Below, one piece after another: positions 13,256-19,628 of a stretch of 28,258 nt of DNA (position 1 is the first letter of the stretch; the number at the start of each line of letters is the position of its first letter). The translations under genes were made by a program, and so were the position numbers. The notes beneath the pieces are model-generated. The model saw only the letters and a list, made by a program, of their open reading frames with translations, did no database searches and was not told the origin of the DNA. The stretch lies in NCBI RefSeq assembly GCF_001442755.1, contig NZ_CP006374.1:1-28258 (forward strand), written 5' to 3'. This stretch comes from Aureimonas sp. AU20 (GTDB lineage: Bacteria > Pseudomonadota > Alphaproteobacteria > Rhizobiales > Rhizobiaceae).

Positions 13256-15616
13256 ATGAACTGGCTCAACGACGCTTCGTCGCCTCCCATCGGCTCCGCT
13301 GTGCAAAGCTTGATCGTAGCGCCTATGAATGGCGGTGGCGAGATGGGTCGGCGAGTGCGCGAGACCGATTGGTCTGCCAGTGCGCTCGGCGCCTATGAAA
13401 CTTGGCCGCAGTCGCTGCGCTCATCCCTATCGCTGGTTCTGAACACTAAAGGCATCGCTGCCCTCTATTGGGGGCCGGAGCAGTGGCTTCTCTACAACGA
13501 CGCCTATGCTGCGGCGCTCGGCGACCGGCACCCAGCTGCCTTCGGCCGTCCGATGCCCGAGGTGCTCACCGACATTGCACCTGTGCTCAGCCCGCAGGTG
13601 GCCGAGGTTCTAAGGACGGGTGAAGGCTTCGCTGTCGAAAACCTCACCATGATCATGCACCGTTATGGGCGCGACGAGGAGACCGTTTGGACCTACAGTT
13701 TTTCTCCCGTACAGGGCGAAGAGGCTGACTTCGCAGGCGTGTTGCTCCTGGCAACTGAAATGACGGGCCAGAAATCGGTCGAGAGACTGCAGGCACAAAG
13801 CCAGTTACGATTGGAAACGGCCCTCAGGATCGCAAGGCTCGGCATTTTCGATTGGCAACCCTATGCCGGTCGGATCGAGATGGATGCTCGATCCAGTGAG
13901 ATTTTTGGTCTGCCGAACTTGGGTGAATTCTCGCATGAGAACGCCTTCGCCTGCATCGCTCCCGATCATCTCGATCAGCTGCGGACGGAAACGTTGGGGC
14001 TCATGGGTATCTCCCGCCCGTTCGATCCCAAGGATCTCGGACGCACCGTCGATTTCAATTACGACCTGGTGCAACCCGATGGATCGCGCCGCTCGATCTT
14101 GAGCAGCGGTGTCATCATCCAAAACCCTGACGGCACGCGACGCATGGTGGGCGCCTTCCACGATGTCACCGACTTGAAGAGAGCCGAAGCTGTCGCCCTT
14201 GGTGAGCGGGATGAAGCTCAGGATCGGGAGACGACAGCCCTGGCGGATGCCGAAAGGGTCAAGCTGGCCCTGGCAGCAGGAGCTATTATCGGGACATGGC
14301 ATTGGAACCCAACGACGGACCAATTCACCATTGATGAGGCCTTTGCGACGGCGTTCGGATTGGATGCAGCTTTGGGACGTGAAGGCATTCCCATGGCACA
14401 GATCGTTGCCACTGTTCATCCTGACGATCAGGCCGGGCTGGCGATTGCTATAAGCGAGGCTGTGCAGCGTGGCGGCGCCTATGCCCATCAGTACCGCACA
14501 AAGCGCTTGGATGGGAACTACTACTGGCTAGAGGCCAACGGGCGCGTCGAGATGGACTCCGAGGGTACGCCTGTCAGCTTCCCAGGCGTTCTGATCGATA
14601 TCGAGGAACGTCGCACCATGGAGGCCGAGCGCGACCGTGCTACGGCCATGCTGCAGGAAAGCGAGCACTTCCTGCGCAGCGTGCTCGCCTCCTCCAACGA
14701 CTGCATCAAGGTCCTCGATATCGACGCCAAGCTCGTCTTCATGAGCGAGGGTGGCAAGCGCGTCATGGAGGTTTCAGACTTCAACGAAATCGTGGGCTGC
14801 CCCTGGCCGGACTTCTGGCAGGAAGAGGGCAACCTCGCTGTCAAAGAAGCCATTGCCTCGGCACAGGCTGGGGTCGCTTCGACCTTCCAGGGCTATGCGG
14901 ACACGATGAAGGGCAACCGGCGATATTGGGACGTTCAAGTATCCCCGATCCTTGGCGTGGACGGGAAGCCCGAGCGCATCCTATCGGTATCGCGAGACAT
15001 TACGGCGCTAAAGGAAGCAGAGGAAGTGCGAGCGGTTCTGGCTCAGGAACTGGCTCATCGCATGAAGAATACGCTTGCTATGGTTCAGGCAATCGTGACC
15101 CAGACCCTCCGACAGGTCCCGTCGATAGAGGAAGGTCGGAAATCCATCTCTCACCGTCTTGGAGCTTTGGCGAGAGCGCAGGATATCCTGACCCAATCGA
15201 GTTCCGACGAGGCGGATGCCCGAGCCGTTGTGGAAGCGGCGATCGGGCCGCATCAAACCGAGGACCGCCGCATCCACGTGAATGGGCAAATGTGCCTTCT
15301 TACCGCACAGCAGGCCCTTGGCCTCTCCCTGGCCATCCATGAACTCTCGACAAATGCCGCCAAATACGGAGCTCTGTCGAAAGCTGCCGGTCAAATTGAT
15401 GTCTCATGGAAAGAATCCAATGGCGGATTCAAATTCACTTGGATCGAAACTGGTGGACCAACTGTTGTGCCACCAGAGACTAGAGGATTCGGTTCCAAAT
15501 TGATCGAGCGAATTGTGGCTTCCTACTTCGATGGAGAAGGTCGCATCGATTTCGATCCTGCTGGGATACAATTCACTTTGACAGGTGCGTTAGGCCGCTC
15601 CGAGCTTGCAGCGTAA
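13256..15616 (+). CDS. Multi-PAS HWE-family sensor histidine kinase
   Basis: A 786-residue soluble kinase with no transmembrane segment. It has an N-terminal PAS-like domain (GGGEMGRRVRETDWSASALG at its start, near 28-47), then PAS/PAC repeats around 180-310, 330-460 and 475-590. An HWE kinase core follows: phospho-acceptor His601 in ELAHRMKNTLAMVQAI, the N-box HELSTNAAKYGAL (695-707, Asn700), W729-x-E731 in TWIETGGP, and GFGSKLIE. It autophosphorylates and should pass phosphate to the response regulator 15 nt downstream. The start at 13256 has GAGGTG ~8 nt upstream and keeps the whole first domain; the open frame to 13016 is probably untranslated. The PAS signals (light, redox, ligand) are unknown; no LOV NCRFLQ cysteine motif was seen. 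Confidence 0.93.
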   Translation: MNWLNDASSPPIGSAVQSLIVAPMNGGGEMGRRVRETDWSASALGAYETWPQSLRSSLSLVLNTKGIAALYWGPEQWLLYNDAYAAALGDRHPAAFGRPMPEVLTDIAPVLSPQVAEVLRTGEGFAVENLTMIMHRYGRDEETVWTYSFSPVQGEEADFAGVLLLATEMTGQKSVERLQAQSQLRLETALRIARLGIFDWQPYAGRIEMDARSSEIFGLPNLGEFSHENAFACIAPDHLDQLRTETLGLMGISRPFDPKDLGRTVDFNYDLVQPDGSRRSILSSGVIIQNPDGTRRMVGAFHDVTDLKRAEAVALGERDEAQDRETTALADAERVKLALAAGAIIGTWHWNPTTDQFTIDEAFATAFGLDAALGREGIPMAQIVATVHPDDQAGLAIAISEAVQRGGAYAHQYRTKRLDGNYYWLEANGRVEMDSEGTPVSFPGVLIDIEERRTMEAERDRATAMLQESEHFLRSVLASSNDCIKVLDIDAKLVFMSEGGKRVMEVSDFNEIVGCPWPDFWQEEGNLAVKEAIASAQAGVASTFQGYADTMKGNRRYWDVQVSPILGVDGKPERILSVSRDITALKEAEEVRAVLAQELAHRMKNTLAMVQAIVTQTLRQVPSIEEGRKSISHRLGALARAQDILTQSSSDEADARAVVEAAIGPHQTEDRRIHVNGQMCLLTAQQALGLSLAIHELSTNAAKYGALSKAAGQIDVSWKESNGGFKFTWIETGGPTVVPPETRGFGSKLIERIVASYFDGEGRIDFDPAGIQFTLTGALGRSELAA

Positions 15617-15631
15617 GGGCGGCATCGAACG

Positions 15632-16021
15632 ATGGCACACTCCTTCAATTCGGCAGGTCACGCCGTTCTCGTGGTCGAAGACGACGCCTTGCTTCGAGCC
15701 GATGCCGTTGATCTCTGCATCGAGGCAGGCTTCACGGCTTACGAAGCGAAGAACGCTGCACAAGCGATCCGGCAACTCGAACTCCACCCTGATATCTGTG
15801 TCTTGTTCACGGATGTCGAAATGCCCGGTAGCATGAATGGCCTGAAGCTCGCTCGCGCGGTACGGGACCGCTGGCCTCCTGTCAGTATCATGGTGACTTC
15901 GGGTCGCGTAACGGTCACGCAGGATGAGATGCCAGCGAACGGCCTGTTCTTTTCAAAGCCTTATCTGCCAGATGCGATCATCATGGCTCTGAACGGCATC
16001 GCAACGCAGAACCAGAGCTAG
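15632..16021 (+). CDS. Single-domain response regulator (CheY-like)
   Basis: A 129-residue receiver domain with no output domain. The acidic pair is Glu16-Asp17-Asp18 (VVEDD), the phospho-acceptor Asp61 (FTDVEMPG), Thr89 (IMVTSG) and Lys109 (FSKPY). All are in place, so it should be functional. It lies 15 nt after the HWE kinase and is surely its partner. Such regulators act as phosphate sinks or signal by protein contact, for example in stress networks of alphaproteobacteria. No output gene is identifiable on this replicon. Confidence 0.95.
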   Translation: MAHSFNSAGHAVLVVEDDALLRADAVDLCIEAGFTAYEAKNAAQAIRQLELHPDICVLFTDVEMPGSMNGLKLARAVRDRWPPVSIMVTSGRVTVTQDEMPANGLFFSKPYLPDAIIMALNGIATQNQS

Positions 16022-16070
16022 CGGGTCACCCCTCGAATACGGCCATAGGGCGTTGCGCACGCCTTGCTGC

Positions 16071-16355
16071 CTATGACCGACGCGCTCGCGTATACGCCTC
16101 GAACATTACGCTTCCCATCACATTGATCGTGGCTGGTGAGTAAATGTGGCCTTGGGGGGTACGTATCCAAGGGTATCGCTGTGTGGCGGCTCGATCCTCT
16201 CTCATGCCGATCGCGTAAGCGACGGCTTGTCCTAGAGAGGACCAATAAGCAGCCGTCTGCTCATCATATGAAGGTCCGATCTTCCAAAGGCGTGGATCAG
16301 GGCGCTCCGTCAAACTCCCCCAGATAAGAGTCCATCGGTCGGATTTGTGGTTCAT
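16071..16355 (-). CDS. Possible small protein, unknown function
   Basis: A 94-residue open frame with a credible composition (DRWTLIWGSLTERPDPRLWK, then IGPSYDEQTAAYWSSLGQAV), Trp- and Tyr-rich and soluble. The start at 16355 has only a weak AGGA ~14 nt away. Overlapping frames on both strands look poorer. It is convergent with the response regulator. No family was recognised; it could be a remnant. Confidence 0.4.
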   Translation of the reverse strand: MNHKSDRWTLIWGSLTERPDPRLWKIGPSYDEQTAAYWSSLGQAVAYAIGMREDRAATQRYPWIRTPQGHIYSPATINVMGSVMFEAYTRARRS

Positions 16356-16560
16356 CGGCTAACTGCATCCTGATCAGCGCGATATGAACGCTTCGACATT
16401 GGGTCGGTTCAAATCCCATTCGCTCTTTGAAGCTGCGCGACACATCAGAGTGCACCCCGGAGCGGCGCCTGGATGTGACACCTCAAACGTCTCCATCCGA
16501 TCGTCAACGCGCTATGTGACGCCCAGCTTGGGACAACCACCCTATTGAGGCATTCTCACC
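16356..16560. other. Gene-poor spacer with a tRNA T-arm-like sequence
   Basis: 205 nt without a convincing gene. At 16403-16419 the sequence GTCGGTTCAAATCCCAT resembles a tRNA T-arm (loop TTCAAAT, one stem mismatch), but no acceptor or D-arm fits upstream, so it is not a tRNA. A tRNA-derived attachment site is conceivable. Otherwise I see nothing. Confidence 0.3.
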
Positions 16561-16815
16561 TTAGCCTTCAGGAACCGTGATCCCGTTAGCGACGCGGAAT
16601 GCTTCGCGCGCCGCTACTGGGTTCGCTTGCATCATTGCGACCGCCATCGCTTCAAAGTCGGTTGGCTCGAACTCCAGCCAGAGTGAGGTTCCGCCGCCGC
16701 TTGAGCCGATCGAGAACGAAACCGCGCATTGCGGCGTCTGCGGCTGAAATCTCGGCTGGGCTTTGGCAGACTTCCAGCCTCCCCTAGCTGATCGGCCCTT
16801 TCTGAACACCTTCAC
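16561..16815 (-). CDS. Small protein, unknown function
   Basis: An 84-residue protein with a basic N-terminus and an acidic helical C-terminus (LEFEPTDFEAMAVAMMQANP, then VAAREAFRVANGITVPEG) that reads as genuine coding sequence. The start is GTG at 16815, preceded by a purine-rich GGGGGCGG. It lies divergent from the 16920 gene. No family was recognised. Confidence 0.5.
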   Translation of the reverse strand: MKVFRKGRSARGGWKSAKAQPRFQPQTPQCAVSFSIGSSGGGTSLWLEFEPTDFEAMAVAMMQANPVAAREAFRVANGITVPEG

Positions 16816-16919
16816 GCAGCCGCCCCCCGTCAGAAGCTCTTCGACCTAGATCCTGAGGCTATAGCCTTTTGAGCGGTTTCATCTCACCATCGCCAGCTCC
16901 AGAACCTTGGAGGGACGAC

Positions 16920-17147
16920 ATGAGGCAAAGCGCGCTTCTAGGTACTCGCATGTCCAGCATACGCGATTGCGCTTGGTTCCTTGAGCAAGACGAGGATGGA
17001 GCCTTGTTCGTCAGCTACGAGAACGACGACGACCCTTCTGACAATTGGAGGAAGCCGTTGGCAGAGGTTCTAGCAGATCAGAAATCCTCGACAGCGAAGA
17101 TGGTCCAAGAGCGGGTCAATCGGATGTTTGAAAGAAGAAAAGTCTAG
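16920..17147 (+). CDS. Small acidic protein, unknown function
   Basis: A 75-residue protein (SSIRDCAWFLEQDEDGALFV, then SYENDDDPSDNWRKPLAEVL) with an acidic middle and a basic end. ATG 16920 has GGAGGGA ~5 nt upstream, a strong site. It lies 104 nt before the PemK/MazF-like toxin and might be considered as its antitoxin. The gap is longer than usual for such pairs, however, and it lacks an obvious DNA-binding fold. Confidence 0.55.
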   Translation: MRQSALLGTRMSSIRDCAWFLEQDEDGALFVSYENDDDPSDNWRKPLAEVLADQKSSTAKMVQERVNRMFERRKV

Positions 17148-17164
17148 GGGCTGCGCGCGTTTCC

Positions 17165-17191
17165 GATAAGGACGATTTTCGGAAGCTATGG
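17165..17191. repeat. GATAAGG-N4-TTTTCGGAAGCT repeat, copy 2
   Basis: Direct-orientation match to 12035-12062. Here it also forms an inverted repeat TTCCGA (17161-17166) / TCGGAA. It lies in the spacer between the 16920 gene and the toxin, at the right-hand edge of the kinase block. Confidence 0.5.
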
Positions 17192-17251
17192 GTTTGCATT
17201 CATACCCTCAGCCTGCCTAAAGCTGAACCTTCACGAGAAGGGGCTGACGGG

Positions 17252-17680
17252 TTGGGTTTGAAGTTTCTCCCCCAGCGAGGGGCTATCGTAGTCTGTGACT
17301 ACTCTACCGGCTTTCAGCCGCCTGAAATGGTGAAGCGCCGACTTGCCGTCGTCGTGTCGCCTAAGCTGCCTAATCGCGACAATCTGTGCGCAGTCATCCC
17401 ACTAAGCACAACGCCACCGAAGGCAGGCGTCACCTACCAATGTCGGGTTCGGATGCCAGCTGATCCGCCTGCACCGTTCGAAGGCACCGAAAAGTGGGCC
17501 AAGGCTGACATGCTGGCGACAGTTTCATGCCATCGGCTAGATTTCCTGCGCATAGGGGTAGATCGCACGACAGGGCAACGGATCTATTATCGCCATACCC
17601 TTGCCGCTGAAGAGATGCGCAAGATCGAGGCTGCCCTCCTGGCAGGATTGGGTCTAGACCACTTGACGCCGAAGGGTTGA
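17252..17680 (+). CDS. PemK/MazF-family toxin-like protein
   Basis: A 142-residue protein with the PemK/MazF layout: an N-terminal strand QRGAIVVCDYSTGFQPPEMV, then KRRLAVVVSPKL, LCAVIPLSTTPP, and a WAKADMLATVSCHRLDFLRI segment. This long form is a known branch often found without a clear antitoxin in alphaproteobacteria. The family is an mRNA endoribonuclease that acts in plasmid addiction or stress. The start is TTG at 17252 (or 17258), with GAAGGGG upstream. No classical MazE/PemI lies upstream. The RHH protein spanning the window ends is MazE-like but far away. A strong terminator follows. Confidence 0.8.
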   Translation: MGLKFLPQRGAIVVCDYSTGFQPPEMVKRRLAVVVSPKLPNRDNLCAVIPLSTTPPKAGVTYQCRVRMPADPPAPFEGTEKWAKADMLATVSCHRLDFLRIGVDRTTGQRIYYRHTLAAEEMRKIEAALLAGLGLDHLTPKG

Positions 17681-17780
17681 AGGCCGATATCAATCCTGCT
17701 TGCGCTGGGCCTGTCCCATGCGCCTAAGACCACCGCGAGGTGGCGGGTTATCCTGGGTGAAGCAAATCCTGATAGCTGAC

Positions 17781-17809
17781 AGCCCTGCCTTCCGAGGCGG
17801 GCTTTTTTT
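17781..17809 (+). terminator. Rho-independent terminator
   Basis: AGCCC(t)GCCT / AGGCGGGCT stem with a TCCG loop and one bulged T, followed by seven Ts. It is placed after the toxin gene and just before the end of the convergent phage-like operon. An upstream CCACC-gcga-GGTGG hairpin lies in the same spacer. Confidence 0.85.
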
Positions 17810-17823
17810 ATGCCTCCCCTATG

Positions 17824-18270
17824 TTAGCGACGCGTGCCGGAAGGCCGATCCTTCGCTACCTGCTCTTCGATTGCCTCTAGGCGCTGCTTGAAGTCTACGG
17901 TTTCGATCGCCCGACGCTGAACCTCAACAATCGCCACTAGGCTCTGTGCGTCAGCTGGCGCAAGCTCTCCCGTTGCGGTCGCCTCAACGATCCTGGCAAG
18001 GGCATCACGCACGCCTTCGGCCGTATTCGTTTTCGGAAGATCGAGCGTCACGTACCGGGGCTCGGGGGCAGGCTTCGCGTGAAAGAAGGGCGCTGCCTTC
18101 TCCGCCGCCCATTGGCGCGCCTCGGCAGTAGCATTCTCGTCGCGCAGCGTATTCATCATGTACTCCATCGGCGAGATCCCATCCCCCAGAGCCGTCAGGA
18201 GTTCCTGCGTGCGCTTGCCTCGACTGCCCGGCCTGCGCCCAGCACCAGGTCGTGCTCCTCCTGCGGCCAT
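17824..18270 (-). CDS. Small-terminase-like phage DNA-packaging protein
   Basis: A 148-residue protein starting MAAGGARPGAGRRPGSRGKR. The GG(A/P)RPGAGR.PGS..KRT opening followed by SPMEYMMNTLRDENATAEAR and the QWAAEKAAPFFHAKP helix is typical of proteins annotated as phage terminase small subunits (TerS) or TerS-like DNA binders. The C-terminal ~50 residues form a coiled coil (VEVQRRAIETVDFKQRLEAI). TerS recognises phage DNA and loads the large terminase. No large terminase gene is present in the window. It is the last gene of the minus-strand phage-like operon; its ATG overlaps the preceding stop. The family call is moderate; no search could be run. Confidence 0.55.
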   Translation of the reverse strand: MAAGGARPGAGRRPGSRGKRTQELLTALGDGISPMEYMMNTLRDENATAEARQWAAEKAAPFFHAKPAPEPRYVTLDLPKTNTAEGVRDALARIVEATATGELAPADAQSLVAIVEVQRRAIETVDFKQRLEAIEEQVAKDRPSGTRR

Positions 18271-18524
18271 CAGGCGCGCCCTCCAGCCTGGGCGACATAC
18301 GGACCATCAGGTAGGACATCATGACCACTAGGTGAGATCAGCCGGCGGACGACAATCCAAGGGCCATCCCGGGGCAAATCCATCCCCTCGCGTTCTAGCA
18401 GGGCGCCGACCTCGGCGTTGGTCGTAGTCTCGTTCACCATCACGCGGATGGCAGGACGCCAGTTCAGCACGCGAGGTGTCACGGCAGCCTCAAGCCTACC
18501 CAAGCGGGATTGGAAGCTCCGCAT
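18270..18524 (-). CDS. Small protein of the RL.R.E group
   Basis: An 84-residue protein starting MRSFQSRLGRLEAAVTPRVL. It shares the short amphipathic N-terminal motif (RL.RLE) with the three genes upstream. The remainder (RPAIRVMVNETTTNAEVGAL) is not recognised. ATG 18524 was chosen because it overlaps the previous stop (TGATG), as elsewhere in this operon; GTG 18527 is possible. Function unknown; phage-operon context. Confidence 0.6.
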   Translation of the reverse strand: MRSFQSRLGRLEAAVTPRVLNWRPAIRVMVNETTTNAEVGALLEREGMDLPRDGPWIVVRRLISPSGHDVLPDGPYVAQAGGRA

Positions 18525-18742
18525 CACGCTCGCTCCACATCGTTGAAGCGGCTCAGGTCCGGTTCGACGCCAACGATGAAGATGGCGCGAATTATGCCGT
18601 CAGAGGGGTCTTTGTCCTCCGCACGCAGTTTCACTGCCTCAGGGTCGTCGTAGGCCAAAAGGGGGATATGCCTCGGCACGAATGCGACCTTCCGGCCGAT
18701 TTGTTTTTCGACGGCAGCGAGGCGCTTGATGATCGTACTCAT
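18524..18742 (-). CDS. Small protein of the RL.R.E group
   Basis: A 72-residue protein, MSTIIKRLAAVEKQIGRKVA, then FVPRHIPLLAYDDPEAVKLR, and an acidic C-terminal part ending SRFNDVERA. The start at 18742 forms an ATGA overlap with the preceding gene, which favours it over the ATG at 18757. The N-terminal helix is similar in spacing to its neighbours, suggesting divergent tandem copies. Function unknown. Confidence 0.6.
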   Translation of the reverse strand: MSTIIKRLAAVEKQIGRKVAFVPRHIPLLAYDDPEAVKLRAEDKDPSDGIIRAIFIVGVEPDLSRFNDVERA

Positions 18743-18976
18743 TCCAACGAACTCCAATCATGTGGAGGCAAGCCGATTACTGCGTTCTCAGCGTCCATCG
18801 CGGCCCTGAACTCCTCCACGGTATGCCCTTCCGCCACGGCCTGCTCTTCCATGATCCTGAGACGCTGGTGAATGCGGGCTTCCAGCTCCTCGTCCGTCAT
18901 CCGTTCCAGCTTGACGTCGAGATCCCCAATGCGGGGGCCGCTCGACACGGCGTAGCCTGTCCTTCAGCGCGCCCAT
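18739..18976 (-). pseudogene. RL.R.E group gene split by a frameshift at a G5 run
   Basis: ATG 18976 begins MGALKDRLRRVE, nearly the same start as the next gene (MSALKARLRRTE), with GGGAG upstream. The rest of the family sequence (GDLDVKLERMTDEELEARIH, then EEFRAAMDAENAV) lies in another frame. Removing one base from the G5 run at 18933-18937 (C5 on the coding strand) gives one 78-residue protein: MGALKDRLRRVERPRIGDLD and onward. Either the gene is frameshifted, the read has a homopolymer error, or translation shifts here. A GTG-started 69-residue version (from 18948) is also open. It resembles 18964-19272 in MTDEELEARI versus MTNEEFTRTY. Confidence 0.55.
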
Positions 18977-19272
18977 GGGTCTCTCCCATCGTGCGTACGC
19001 CAAAGCGGCCAGTCGAGTTTGCCACCAATCCATATGGGGTGAGGATAATTGGCGTCAGCGAAGTGTTCCCACATCTCCGCCTCCAACGCTTCCGGCGTCA
19101 TGCCCCTCACGATGGCTTCACGCTCAACGAACGCGCGACGCTCGTGGACGCGGTACGTGCGGGTGAACTCTTCGTTGGTCATATCGCCGATGAAGTGCGA
19201 GATGGGATCGACGCCGCGCCCCATGCCGAGAGCAGCTTCCGTTCTTCGGAGTCGGGCTTTCAGGGCGCTCAC
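18964..19272 (-). CDS. Small protein of the RL.R.E group, full length
   Basis: A 102-residue protein, MSALKARLRRTEAALGMGRG, then ISHFIGDMTNEEFTRTYRVH and MTPEALEAEMWEHF. It appears to be the intact relative of the split gene downstream. GTG 19272 overlaps the upstream stop (GTGA). The C-terminal WIGGKLDWPLWRTHDGRDPW is Trp-rich. Function unknown; the group sits between ejection and packaging genes. Confidence 0.6.
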   Translation of the reverse strand: MSALKARLRRTEAALGMGRGVDPISHFIGDMTNEEFTRTYRVHERRAFVEREAIVRGMTPEALEAEMWEHFADANYPHPIWIGGKLDWPLWRTHDGRDPWAR

Positions 19273-19628
19273 GTACCGTCTCCAGTCGTGGGTGGGGACT
19301 TGAGGAGCACCGTCAAATGGATGTTCGACAACAGGCGGGACACGTGGCGCGCCTCACCAAAAGCGGCAGCCCTATGGAAGAAGGCCTTCAACTGTTCGAA
19401 CTCGACGCCCGCTGCCATGAGATCCACGGCCGGGCCAATAAGATCACCATACAGCTCACCCTCGACATTCTCCGCAAATGCCATGGCCTGCCGTAACCCT
19501 GGCTCGATGTCCTGCTGGCCAACCAAAGAGTAAAGGAGGTTTTGCAGCTCGTTGAGCCGCTCATCCTCTGAAGGCGCGCCGAACATTTCAGCCGCCTCGT
19601 TGAATGTCCGAGCAGATTTAGAAGTCAT
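19269..19628 (-). CDS. Phage-operon protein, unknown function
   Basis: A 119-residue helical protein (FNEAAEMFGAPSEDERLNEL, then GPAVDLMAAGVEFEQLKAFF), soluble and mildly acidic. It overlaps the 1040-residue gene by 4 nt (ATGA) and the next gene by 4 nt, so it is part of one translational unit. It might assist the large virion protein. No family was recognised. Confidence 0.6.
   Translation of the reverse strand: MTSKSARTFNEAAEMFGAPSEDERLNELQNLLYSLVGQQDIEPGLRQAMAFAENVEGELYGDLIGPAVDLMAAGVEFEQLKAFFHRAAAFGEARHVSRLLSNIHLTVLLKSPPTTGDGT

Noticed and set aside
16355..16427. tRNA gene
   Set aside because: A T-arm-like element exists, but no acceptor stem, D-arm or anticodon arm pairs at the required distances.
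18788..19033. Minus-strand 81-residue frame as a separate gene
   Set aside because: Only its MGALKDRLRRVE part (from 18976) looks real; the rest is an out-of-frame shadow of the RL.R.E gene.
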